64,000 nucleotides of DNA, from contig NC_045132.1 in the NCBI RefSeq assembly GCF_007655135.1, positions 19,096,034-19,160,033 on the forward strand, in the 5' to 3' direction. A program made the translations under genes and the position numbers. The notes below the pieces were generated by a model. The model did not search any database, was not told where the DNA came from, and saw only the letters and a list, made by a program, of their open reading frames with translations. Below are positions 1-11,088 of this stretch, piece by piece. Each line of letters starts with the position of its first letter. Within the stretch, counting starts at the first letter, position 1. The stretch is from Punica granatum (lineage: Eukaryota; Streptophyta; Magnoliopsida; Myrtales; Lythraceae).

Positions 1-457
1 AGAGATGAGCATATGGAATTCTCCTTCGTGGTTCAAAACCTTCCTTCTGTTCTCCCGTAATGCTATCAAAATAAGCAATTTATTATGGAGTAATTATAAA
101 TTTTTCCTTAGATGATTTTTCTAATTTTCAGTTTTCTTTTTTTAATTTAAACTGTTAGGCACCTGAAAAATATTTTCATTGGATTTTCATATGACAAATT
201 ACATTGCTAGCGATTGCCTTTTGTCTCTCATTTTCCACGCCAACTTGTCCGTGTATATACTAAAAATGAGCTGGTCCTAGTAGTTAATTGATAATGAAAA
301 GAAAAGAGAGGACTCCTATATATATCTTCATACAAGCGAATACACACAAATAATATAAACATATTATCTATCTCATATGAGATATTCAGAAATTTCACGT
401 ATAAATGAAACGAAAATAATTTATTTGTTATTTGTTATTTTTATTTTTATCAACATG

Positions 458-610
458 GATTGGTTTAGGTGTGATTTAGTGTTTGCTCCTATTAAACAAA
501 GTTTCAAGTTTGAGTCTTATAAATGAATAAAATTTACTATTAGAAGAGTTTTTGGATTAGATTAGTTGGGCTCAGTAGACTTATGGATACTAGAGAGCGT
601 ACGGAAGAAA
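458..610 (+). mobile_element. SINE family B copy
   Basis: GGATTGGTTTAGGTG, TTTCAAGTTTGAGTCTTATA (B-box region), GAATAAAATTTACTA and GGGCTCAGTAGACTTATGGA follow the order of the copy at 59946. Diverged. Confidence 0.55.
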
Positions 611-1714
611 TAATTTATTTTTAGTAGTGTCATAGCTCTTGTACGTTAGTGCAATTGCCACTTGTAAACCACTCCTGCTGCGAAGATTATTTGTTTATTT
701 TATTCGTTTTATTTCACTTATGATTCTCCAAAGAGTTAAATAATAGTAAATAAATATTAAGTAAAATAATAACATTTTCTTTTTAATTTTTTATTACATA
801 TATATTTTTTAGGTTGGTGGAACTATGTCGTGTAACGCACGGCCTCCACGACTAGTGTGTATATATATATATATATGCATGGAACAGTTTCCTTGCATGT
901 GTCTGGGGAGTTGTACACATACGTCTTGGTATCGAAGTCCTTTACGTGATTAGAGAAAGTGCTATTTTCTAAAATCTTGAATCCTACGCTAGTTTACTTT
1001 GGAATAGAAATAATAACTTACCATATGAGGAAGAGTCTTATTAGTGTATTGATACAACGTATTGACTTGAAACTAATTACGAAGTCATGGACATAGACTC
1101 AATCCTAACCAGTGGGACTTATATGACTCAATATTTCCCTTTATTTTTTTATTCTTGTACTATGTCCTTATATTACTAGTGAATTCACTATATTCCATGC
1201 ATGGACAGAAAAACCACCAACTGGCAAGGTAACAAATTAACTAAGTATGATCTAGCTGGTTTAAATTATAACACTTAACTAATGTGGATTGGTTCCGGTG
1301 ATTAGACACTTCTGATCCTTTTAAGTAACGTTTTGGGATATACGAGTTTTGTGATTGGGAGAGCTTCCGGCACGGATCGGATTTTGATCAATTGGAATCT
1401 ATTGAATTTTGGGATATCAAGTGGTGCATACTAAAAGAACAAAAAAAAAGTACACAGGTTAGTAGAAAGATTGGTTAAATATAAATCTGTTAATGCTCTT
1501 GGTTGAATACGCTAACTAATTTACGTTTTCTCATCTCAGACAAGTTTCATATATATGTCTTTGCTTCCTGCCGTTATAAGATGTTTTCTCATCGTCGGAT
1601 ATTCCATCCTCTTCTTTTCTTCCTCCATACATATGGTGAGATGAGAATGCGATCGGACGGTTGCTGAGGGCACGGCCGGATGTCCTATAAGCACCATAGA
1701 AATTCCCACTATTC
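611..1714. other. Intergenic, no gene seen
   Basis: AT-rich, with a short TATATA run near 860 and no ORF or recognisable repeat. The flanks hold SINE copies. Confidence 0.7.
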
Positions 1715-2013
1715 CTTTTATTTGCTGAATAAAAGGCTAGGAGAGGAAGACCAGCGTAGCAACCTCATCTGAAGACCAGAGAAGCTTCATAGCTGTCATG
1801 GAATGCTCCATTCGCTCGAATGGATAAAGGGTTTCGTAAGACATCAATCCACCTAACTTATCATAACCTCATCAAAGCGCACAGTGGACCAGAACAGCTC
1901 CCATAGGGTTAAAGATAATGGTCTACTAACGCAAACGTTTTCGTGTTTAAATCGACTTTCGATTCATAGACCTGGAATACAAAACCCGTTCCACTGGGCT
2001 ACCACCTTGGACG
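1715..2013 (-). mobile_element. SINE family C, copy 1
   Basis: Minus orientation. It begins CCAAGGTGGTAGCCCAGTGG (A-box-like), has CGAAAGTCGATTTAAACACG (B-box-like), a body rich in ggtccactgtgcgctttga, and ends CCTTTTATTCAGCAAATAAA. It matches the copy at 31127-31431 along about 290 bp, with roughly four of five bases identical by eye. Confidence 0.75.
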
Positions 2014-2058
2014 ATGGAATTTCCACTATTCAAACATCGGTCAATTACAAACTGTCTA

Positions 2059-2060
<2 letters not shown>

Positions 2061-2092
<32 letters not shown>
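2061..2092. repeat. (CT)n microsatellite
   Basis: Uninterrupted TC/CT run of about 30 bases, directly beside the SINE at 1715-2013. Confidence 0.95.
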
Positions 2093-2097
<5 letters not shown>

Positions 2098-2689
2098 GTT
2101 TCATTGGTGGGAGGTGTCAAACTACCAACTGTTAACTGTCCTAAAATCCATGAGGACCAATGTACGACTAATCCTGGCCTGAGTGAAAAACCCTTTTGGT
2201 CCAGTCTGGTGAGAATTTCCGGTAACAAATCACAAATGAGAAGAGTGGAGGATCCTCTTTTTCAGATTTTATAGGAGAAAAAGCATGATATATCAACCGT
2301 TGCTTTTTGGAATTTTTTTTTCCTTTGGACGTAAGTGCACTTTCTATGGAAAACGTAGTACCATCATTTTCCCCAACTGACAAAAGTAAAACCGACCAAA
2401 ATTTGACTTCAACCGCTTTAATGATTGATGTGATCATTTACTTTTAGTGCTCGGGTAACATAATTTTGACCCGAGGTTACAATCCAACTAAATCAAGAAC
2501 ATGAGTAGATTGAATCGATTCGGCACATGTTTTCCTCAATTAATGTGTCGAATTTAAATCTTATTGTTATTAGAATAAAATAATTTTCAGAACCTTATCA
2601 CTTGGCCCAATCAGGTCACTATACGCGTCGGGGGTTTTTGTAAATTATCAAAATCTGGGGATATCGGTGTAATATTGGTGGAGCGCAAG

Positions 2690-3540
2690 AAGAATGACGT
2701 CGCTTTTGAAGCAGCAAGTGGATTCAGATTTTAAACCTGTGAGGGGATAGAATCTGAAAGCAATAATGCATAGCGCTGCATGACTCAATTCCATGTTTGT
2801 CTGGTCTCTAGAATCTGAATGGTGACAATGCCGTATCTGACTAACAAATACCGTAGAATATGAGCAGTGACGACGTCGTCTCTTAATCGCGACTGTTGGG
2901 TAGTTACAGATTGTGAAGATAAAGATTATCCGAGGTGGACTGGGTGAAAGTTTTGAATAATTATCACGTGGAGATTATATTACAATCTGAAGCAGTTTGA
3001 TAACAAGGAGCCCTTCGTTCTGAAAAGATTAGAGAGAAGATTTGTAATCGCCAGGATGGAAGGAAAATCTATAAATATCAGAAGATTCCGTAGGATTTTG
3101 ACACCAACATCTTCATCACCAGACATAATTTCTGCAGATTTCATATCTCAGATAAGCTTTTATCCTTAAGAGTATGAGTAACTTAGATATCCGAGTTTAT
3201 AGCGGTAGGGTGATCTCCCTCAACTATTCAAGCTCAAAGTCTGTGTCGATAGAATCATATCCTCAACGACATGGTCACAACTCCATCAGTCTTTTGACAT
3301 AAGGTCTCACTCTTATCACACGACCATTCGCTTCCAGTGTTTCAATGTGGTTGCAGTCTTTCTTCATTGTCATCAGGTGGCCTCACATCTGGGTTTAGAG
3401 CCTAACACCTACCTGTCACGATGGAACGCAAAGTTGGTCATCCTCTGTAACTTTAGTTTGAGTTATTTGTTCCTCTCTTTTCGTTGTAATTACATCACTG
3501 TATCTATCGTCTTCATTTAAAGAAGTTTTTTTCCTCATTG
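2690..3540 (+). promoter_or_regulatory. Promoter- or LTR-like region (origin uncertain)
   Basis: Two TGACG-type sites (ATGACGTCGC near 2696, GTGACGACGTCGTC near 2867), a CACGTG near 2967 and TCTATAAATATCAG (TATA-like) near 3069 are followed by a CT/CA-rich leader. A T-rich stretch near 3480-3540 could be a 3' terminal region. This order occurs in pararetrovirus and LTR promoters. No viral or gag-pol ORF follows, so it could equally be a solo LTR or unrelated. Confidence 0.3.
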
Positions 3541-4499
3541 ATTAATTGCTTTTAGTGAGTGAATCTCCTTGATACACACGGTCATTCTACGAAAGGCATT
3601 GCCAGAAGAATCTACATAGAATTTGGAAAAAAAAAATCCTCTAGTTTTCTCTCTTTACAGAGGGATTGGAAATCGCCTTTTTCCCTTCATCAAAATCCGA
3701 CCACACTCTTATATAGAGATACTTCATAATTGGGACTTGGGAGAATATTATCCCTTGGTGGGCTAATCTGGCTTCAACTGGATTAGTGAAGACTCATTAG
3801 ATTTCTGAATACCATGATGCATATAAAAAAAACAATAAAGTCCAATTGAACTTCCTATCTAGCTCAGTCCACACAGGTCATTCACGCTTGAACCCATCGG
3901 ATTTTCATGAGTGTTATCTTTCAAGCCTCCTACAGTATTCAAATTGGACGTCTCAGAAAGAAGGGTAAACTCTCTTGCCACTAGAACTAACCCCTCTCCA
4001 GAAAATCCGTGAAAGATTTCTCACTCCTTTTTCCCTTTACTGATTGCCTTGACCTATTGATCAATTTTATTATTGTTCTTTGTAAATTTTAAGGGGAAAA
4101 AGAAAGCCAAAAGTTGTGCAATTACAGCAGGAACACTAGTCGATATTCTCGCAGCTTCAAGCAGAAGGGGCAACGTTGTTTTTTGCATCTTTCTTTCTTA
4201 ATTCCGTTAATTAATATATATCATATTCGCGACCCATGACACTTTTCTTGAGAGTTTATTATCAGTTAGGAACTCTTCTGTGTTCCGGCTCAAGTTCGTC
4301 TAGGCATCTACATCTGTTGATTTATTAGTACCTTCATTTCTTAAGCTTGACGTTGTAGCTTGGATTAATATTCACAAAATTTAAACATGGAGAGTATTAT
4401 TACCTGCTTCAAATTCTGCAAGAAAAATGTTTTCCAGACCAGAATTCTACGATTTGGTCATTAGAAAATTGGGAAACTACAAACTGAAGCTCCATAATG
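3541..4499. other. Intergenic, no gene seen
   Basis: No coding frame. Around 3755-3815 the phrase 'ggcttcaactggattagtgaagactcattag' region resembles the 3' part of SINE family B, too diverged to call. Confidence 0.6.
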
Positions 4500-4673
4500 A
4501 TGAGATCCGAACTTTGGTGAGTAGTTCGCAAGGTCGTAGGTTCGAATCCCTCCTTATGCACGTAGCCTTTGGTGAGGCCACCCACACATGTGCTTGCATG
4601 TGGAGTTACCTGAATTCATGAGCTTGTAGAGTGTTCATGGACCCGGGGGGAATAAACTCCTCGTTACCAAAAA

Positions 4674-4681
<8 letters not shown>
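4500..4681 (+). mobile_element. SINE family A, copy 1
   Basis: tRNA-like A-box region GGTGAGTAGTTCGCAAGG, then a perfect B box GGTTCGAATCC (4539-4549), a body shared with the copy at 35230 (cgtagccttggtgaggcac..., gcttgcatgtgga), and an A-rich tail after GTTACC. About 180 bp, the usual size of a tRNA-derived SINE. It is not a tRNA gene: there is no cloverleaf or acceptor stem. Confidence 0.8.
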
Positions 4682-4704
<23 letters not shown>

Positions 4705-7444
4705 TGCGATCCAGACAGGACGGCATCAGTACCACAAGAGCAGGACATATGAAAAGTCGTGGCTGCTTCTCGCTCCCTTGCTCAAATGTTAGGATTTAGC
4801 TGTTTCACAAGCGAAAAATTGAAGTTAATCAACCAATTGGTAGCTGGCCCAGAGTATGGCGCCTGACGCGGAAGGTTTATGCACCTCTAATTTTCAAGCT
4901 TTTAGAGCAGATCTAGACGTTGCATCATTATAATCGGATTAGTTGTCTTGCTTGTATATTGATGAAGGGACATTGAAAATATGGACAAGGAGATGCCCTA
5001 AGTTTTTCCGTACAAATCAGCACGGCATTACAAAATAAGGGAAAATTGGATCTGTCCTATCTACACCATTTTGACATGTACAAAATTCCGATTTCCATGA
5101 TAAACATATAAGAGCAGACTGTCACCGCCACTGGCCAATGCTATCGAAGTTGGCCGTGGCAAGGTCTCCGATGTCCACCAATATGGAGTCTGGTGAGGCT
5201 TTGGTGGTCATCATTGGGATTGGCTGCTTATCCGATGAGGTCATCCATTCTATGCTCTCGCGGGGTCTTTGATCCTGAGAGGTTGAAGCCGTGACAATTA
5301 GGCTGATAGCGGTTCGGACTGGTCGTAGTGCTTGGAACTCCATTCAAATGCAAATAATAGCTTTCTCCTTAAAAAACAGACCAAGATATTGAAGTACTTG
5401 CCCTAAAAAGTCTCTCATTATCTTCTAGCTCGTATTCATGCTAACTAATTTTTTTCTTTTTTTCTTTTTTTATCAAGGGATGCTATTTTATGATTACCAA
5501 ACCCTTGCTCAAAGATGATTTCGAGACTTCTCTTTGGGATGTACTTCCTGAGGTCTGCACCACAGAAAAGACATCGGGATTTTGTGAGAATTTCACTTTT
5601 ACAAATTGGGAAAAATGAAGGAACAGTTAGGTCATCGCATTTTCAAATCTCCAACCTACTGATTTAGCTTTCCTAGAAACAACATGTTATCAATGTTTTC
5701 CGAAACATGTTTTCATGAAGACGAACCCTGTTGTCCAGCATTAGCAAACTTACACTCAAAATTAGAAAGACACTTTCGTTCTCGCAATCGAGGAACAGAT
5801 CTTGTAATATATACATAGAGATAATAATTAAACATACTCTCCTAAAGACCGGATGCAGATGCTGAACACATAGTCAAATTCCGATTCGCATTATTTTCTC
5901 ATAGGAAGTGTCAGAACACTTATTAGAGATGAGGTTGTCAAGTATTTTTCCACGCTCTTTTAGTGTCAGTTTGAATGGCTGTTACTCGAAACAAAACGTG
6001 AACTCATGTAAGAACTACGACAAAGAATCACGTAAAATGGTCGACACACGTTGGCATCCATAAGTTACATCATTCATGTGAAGTTCCTTCATATTCAAGG
6101 GATCGACGTGTAATGAATAGAATGCGGTTACCGATTCGATGCGGCAGTAGTTGCTAACCTCTTTTCACACGTGCAAACATGCAACTACTACCAAGTACCA
6201 TAGGAGAGAGCACAAGAGAAGCTTGCATATAAAGGGTGAGATTATTATTTTTTTTCCTTTTTCCAGGTGAGTTAATTTCATTTGAATGTTTGGTACATTG
6301 GTATATTTTAATTAACTTATTAACCTGGGAAATAATTCTTATGGTCAATCTAATCACTTCATGCTAAATGCCAGCTTGAATCAACTAATATGATGTAGAG
6401 TTGTCTTCTCCATGATAAGAGCATAAAAATATATATATTAACTCTGCTTAATTCAGATGAGCGAATGGGAAGTAATTGATAAGACAATTCAATTTTTTTT
6501 TTATATTATTGGCACTAATAAATAAATTGCATTATCCACATTCTGCTTCTTCTACTCATTCTTTTTCGTTCTCTTAACTGATTTAAATAAATTTATATTT
6601 GTTTGCAGTATTATTTTCTCATATCTCAGTGCGTAAGGGAGCTAGGGAGGACCACAACAATAAAATTTATCGTTGAAAAATTAATTCATAAAAGAAATAT
6701 AAATATGCATGTTTAATAGTTTACAAATTATATAATTGATATAGTGAAAGTAAAATTTGCATCTTTGGATTAATTTCTTAATCAGTCATCAGTCAGATTT
6801 ATTTATCCACTAATTCGTGTTAATGTTTTGTAATTTTATCACGTGGATTCCGTTACATATAACCGTTGCACACAAGACTTTCTCTGAATGATGAAATAAA
6901 TTTTAGGCACGTATATGGATATCGTGAATAGACTTAAATTAAATTAGCATAATAGAAATTAAACCTGGAAAAAAAAGATAGAAACTGATGATATTTACTT
7001 TTTATTTCTTACAATACAATGCATATTTGTCTTTTTTTTATTCGGGGAATAAATTGATAACATATATAATGGATCAATAACATGTCTCACTAGAGACTGG
7101 GATCACAGCTCAAAATCTTTGCACTGCCTTTCGTATGATCGTCCAGCCTTGTAGAACTTCATGATCTTGTTTATCTCCTCTAAACCGAAGATCAACTTTG
7201 CGATTATCATCTCCAGTTGAGGCTGACGAGCTGATAAGGGTTTATTATCCTTTCAGATCGTAAAATTTGGCACAGACGGGAACACGAATATATTGATGAA
7301 TAAAATTGCTCAATAAGATAGTATTCCATTCATCTTGATCTGGCAGTAACTTGCTGATGCTGGTATGCTCCAATGTTTTCCATTCTTATCAAGCCCCCTC
7401 GATAAGCTTAGTGATCTCAAAATCAGGATGAATTGATTCATGAC
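4682..7444. other. Intergenic between SINE and MYB gene
   Basis: No supported gene. A 73-codon minus frame at 5343-5122 (starts MEFQALRPVRTA) lies in a less AT-rich patch; I do not recognise it and it has no neighbours, so it may be a gene relic. The last 350 bases should include the MYB 3' UTR. Confidence 0.6.
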
Positions 7445-8870
7445 TTATCTGAAGAGAAGCAAAGTAGGAGACTGTGCACTTAGCGAGCCACTTTCTGCTT
7501 TACACTTGGTAGGGTTCGGCTCCTTTTCGACTTTAACTGGTGAAGGAGATGGAAAGCTTATTGCGAGGTCGAGGTTCAAATCGGGGACCTCATCTGGAGA
7601 AATTCTGTCACCACATTCCTTCTCATTATCAGCGTGGGATTTCAAAGATGAAGGAGCACGCACCTTTAAAGTTGATGAGGTGGCACTGCTGGAGGCATTA
7701 TTATAGGGGGCTTGAGCCGTTGAGCAACGAATGCTATGATTTAGTCGGTGGTTATTGGGATCGATACCCATTTTCAAGAGTTTCCTTCGTAGATGAGAGT
7801 TCCAATAGTTCTTCACTTCATTATCGGTACGTCCAGGCAACCTCCCGGCAATAAGAGACCACCTGAGAAATGTTTGATTTTCATTAGAACATCCATTCCA
7901 GAACCACCAAATCGATACCAGAAAAACCATAGTAAGTTTGATTGTTCAAAGGTATAGAATAGCTGCGTTGATATAGAAGTTTTGGCATTTCCGTATCATA
8001 TATATAAAGGAAGATTCATATGTTCCACATCCATCTGGTGTTCATGGTATTTGAACCCTTCCCAATTCAATTGGAAATCTTATCAGCCAAGGGGAGCCGC
8101 TGTTTAATTTCTATAATCCCAAAGGCCGAGGATAACATATATAGTGTGGTATTGTATCATGGAGATACATGCCTTGAATTGCAAGCTTGGACTTGTAAGT
8201 ATGGTGCCCGGTGGGCAAATTCTTCAAAATAAATTCTTCACAAGTTGGGATTGTTTCGATAAATGTTGGAGGTCGGATTCTGGAATTTAGATAAGGTGCT
8301 GTGAGTATATATGATGTAACCGTGTTCTGGAAAAGGAAACAAGTCGTTTTTGCTTTTTCCCGACAAAGCACCTAGGAGAGAACAAATATAGAAAAGGAAA
8401 AAAGGAAATTGGAATTATTTGGAAACGCACCGGTTGCCAAGAAGGGCATGGAGTTTGATGATGAGATCTTCTTCATCCTCAGCAAAGTTGCCTCTTTTGA
8501 GGTCAGGCCTCAGATAGTTTATCCATCTCAGCCTACAGCTTTTACCACAACGAAGCAGGCCTGATCACACCCAACAAGAACCATACACATGATCATCAGA
8601 AGAGAAAAACCACAAATCCGATTAAATTATCAGTAGCATGCTTAAACGCTTATTCATCAATAATTCATTCGGAGTTTGGAGTTCATAAATTAATTAGAGT
8701 GTATCTAACTGAGATGGCAGTAGTACTAGCTAGCACGTACCGGCTGCCTGGGGGAGAGTACGCCAACAGCCTTCGCCATGCTTGCGAATGTAGTCGATGA
8801 GCTTCTGGTCTTCTTGCTTTGACCATGCTCCCTTGTTTGTGTCCCGCTTGTCACAGCACGGCTTCCTCAT
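7445..8870 (-). CDS. R2R3-MYB transcriptional repressor, MYB27/MYBC2-like (225 aa, 3 exons)
   Basis: Exons read on the minus strand are 8870-8741, 8560-8431 and 7862-7445, with GT/AG introns in phases 1 and 2 as usual for R2R3-MYB genes. The protein starts [16 protein letters not shown]. Repeat R2 carries its spaced tryptophans, and R3 ends in [19 protein letters not shown]3 contains the bHLH-contact pattern DLx2Kx3Lx6Lx3R, so a bHLH partner is expected. A C1-like GIDPNNHRL follows the MYB domain. An EAR repression motif [10 protein letters not shown] lies near residues 180-189 (L182, L184, L186), and the protein ends in TLLLFR. EAR plus TLLLFR is known from repressors of the petunia MYB27, grape MYBC2 and Arabidopsis MYBL2 type, which act in the nucleus to limit anthocyanin and proanthocyanidin synthesis. 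The pathway role is inferred from motifs only. A C1/C2 MYB of the MYB4 branch is less likely because of the TLLLFR end and the MRKPCC start. Confidence 0.93.
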
Positions 8871-9028
8871 TCTTCGTTAATTAGAAGAAGAACGAGGATA
8901 AATAGGTGTATATATGTGTGTGTGCGTGTTTTGTATGGCTATGTGTTTGTGTATGTATGGAGAGAGTAATGGAGGATGTGTTGAAACTATGGCTGGCAAA
9001 GCGGGGGAGAAAAATTGGGAGATGGGAT

Positions 9029-9040
9029 GATATATATTAA
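9029..9040 (-). promoter_or_regulatory. Candidate TATA box of the MYB gene
   Basis: On the minus strand the run TTAATATATATC lies about 160 bases before the MYB start codon. A start site about 30 bases downstream would give a leader of roughly 130 bases containing a GT/CA-rich stretch. Position and composition are the only support. Confidence 0.35.
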
Positions 9041-9065
9041 GGGTAGTTGTTGAATTGCATGGGGG

Positions 9066-9122
9066 AAGAAAAAGGAAGAAGAAGAAGAAGAAGAAGAAGA
9101 AAGAGAAGAGAAGAGAAGAGAA
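9066..9122. repeat. GAA/GAGAA polypurine tract upstream of the MYB gene
   Basis: A run of GAA followed by AGAGA units on the plus strand is a pyrimidine tract (TTC/TCT) on the MYB sense strand, about 200-250 bases before its start codon. Such tracts can act as pyrimidine patches or GAGA-type sites and are length-variable. Any effect on MYB expression is inference. Confidence 0.8.
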
Positions 9123-9517
9123 GGACGAGAAGGTTGACTTGGACTGGCCGGTTTGCTCTTCCATGCATGACCGCGTGGTTGTGACTACACGGGGGATAAG
9201 GAGGGAGGGTGGTGATGGGGACTTTGGACAGAACATTGATTGCATTAATATTACTGTTAGTTGCCGTTAAGTATTAGTCATTATCCTTCACTTAAAAACT
9301 CATGGATCAAGAGAGGGGATAAAGAGTAGCGCACCTCTCACCTGGTGATGAAGAACTCCCATGTTCGATACCCATTGGGCCTATTCATGTCCCTTTATTA
9401 GATATTTAAGATTTTTTTTTAATGTACTAGATTTATGGATCTCCCTTATAATCGAAAAAAATTCATGGATCCTATCGAAAATAAATTTATAGTTGGTATG
9501 TTTCGGGCGGTAGAGCA
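9123..9517. other. MYB upstream region and old repeat
   Basis: Distal promoter side of the MYB gene. Near 9320-9420 'agcgcacctctcacctggtgatgaagaactcccatgttcg' followed by a T-run suggests a decayed SINE-like insertion, not confirmed by a second copy. Confidence 0.4.
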
Positions 9518-11088
9518 CACTACAAGAAAGTAAGTTTTTAGCTGCCAAAGGAATAGTCACAAAATGCAAAAATTTGGTCACTATATGTATTAGTGGCCGA
9601 AAAAGATCGTCACAAGCCCTTACTTAAAGTCTTGTGGCTAAATGTATTAGTGACCGAATTAAAATAATTACCACTGAAAGTAGAGATTTTTAGCGGCCAG
9701 ATGAGATAGACACCAAATATACTATATTAGTGGCCAAAATCTTAATCACTAAAAATTCATGGAAGCATCACTCTAAGTTCTAATCATGACCAATTATAAG
9801 CATCAAATTAGTGACCAAGAGTTCGGAAGTCGGAATTAACTTCTATCTGTCTTAAAGAATTTTGGTACTTATGAGAGAAGGAAATAAGTAATGTTGTACT
9901 TGAACGAGATTCTCGGTCATATTTTGTGGCCTCAAGAAATGACATATATTTAAATACTTATGCAGCATAGTAATTAATAACTTCCACAATAATAAAAGGT
10001 ATTATTTCAATATCTTGATTTATGTAGAAATTAAATAAGTATGCTGAAATCTTCCAATAAAAAAAAATTCACCAACAATGATTAATTACACAAACTTAAT
10101 GAGCATACTAAAACCCTAAAATACAAAAGATCCAATAACAAGATGTTAGAATAGCATTTCTTGTGCATATTGCCCCTTTCCTCATCATGTATCTCATGCA
10201 TCACAAATCAAGATTTTTTAGAAATAATAACAGCGTTCTATATTAAAGGATCTCTCTATCAGCAATTATTGGTAGAGGTTTTCATAACCCAATTCAGAGG
10301 AATACTTGAATATAAGTACATGAATGATCACCATGCCCCCCAAAACAAGTAAAATAAAAAAAAGTAATTAAATACTGCAGGTCATAGGTTATGCTCATCA
10401 AAGAAAGAAAACAGAGTATGATATTAAAAAAAAAAAATTCCAAGCTGTTATTGTTCCATCCATTTGCTAGAATCATAAAAATTTAAGAGTAGAAGCCAAT
10501 ATAATGATTCTTACCTTCAAGGCTTGCCATTGCTTTCTTAACTATACACCTAGATTTTCCACTCCCAGTCTATATTAAAAGAAAAAAAATCCTTCAAATT
10601 GAATTGTGATATACATAATACCGAAAAGAAATGCCCAAAAAGATATGGACTTCTTAACTCACTAATTGTAGATCTGCAACAGAGTCCGACCTAAACCTAG
10701 CATTTAAATTTATATATCTATGAAAAACTAAAAATATATAACTCATAATACCCCAAGAGAATCACTAATCTGAGGTGAATGTGTTTCTTTTAGCGGCAAC
10801 AAATACAAAACAGTCCCTAATCACACCGTCATCAGTGAGCAATATAGATCTATCACCAAAATATTATATATTTGGCGCCATATTTAATGAGATTTAGCTA
10901 CAATCTTTTTGTGGCCATTCTATGTTTGGTCACTTATAATCACTAAGCAGTGAGTATTTCAAAATTGTCACTAAAATTAAAACATTAGTGACTGTTTTCT
11001 AATTTTATCACTACAAATAAGACCTTCAGTGACTAACTATATTGGACTCACATAAAAATCCTCAGTAAAAACCTATTTTCTGGTAGTG
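9518..11088. mobile_element. Non-autonomous CACTA (CMC/EnSpm) DNA transposon, complete
   Basis: The left end begins CACTACAAGAAAGTAAG. The right end, read in reverse, begins CACTACCAGAAAATAGG, and the match continues through GTTTTTA. Both sides are flanked by the 3-bp target duplication GCA (9515-9517 and 11089-11091). Subterminal parts repeat phrases such as TTAGTGGCC and GTCACTA in both orientations, as in CACTA elements that bind their transposase there. The 1571-bp body is AT-rich and has no transposase ORF, so it would depend on an autonomous relative. Confidence 0.9.

Noticed and set aside
4539..4549. GGTTCGAATCC as a tRNA gene T-arm
   Set aside because: No acceptor stem or cloverleaf around it; a second copy with an A-rich tail shows it is a SINE B box.
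7440..7854. Plus-strand frames of 88 and 104 codons
   Set aside because: Antisense to the MYB third exon with its EAR and TLLLFR motifs.
9055..9270. 71-codon frame rich in Lys and Glu
   Set aside because: Produced by the GAA repeat upstream of the MYB gene.
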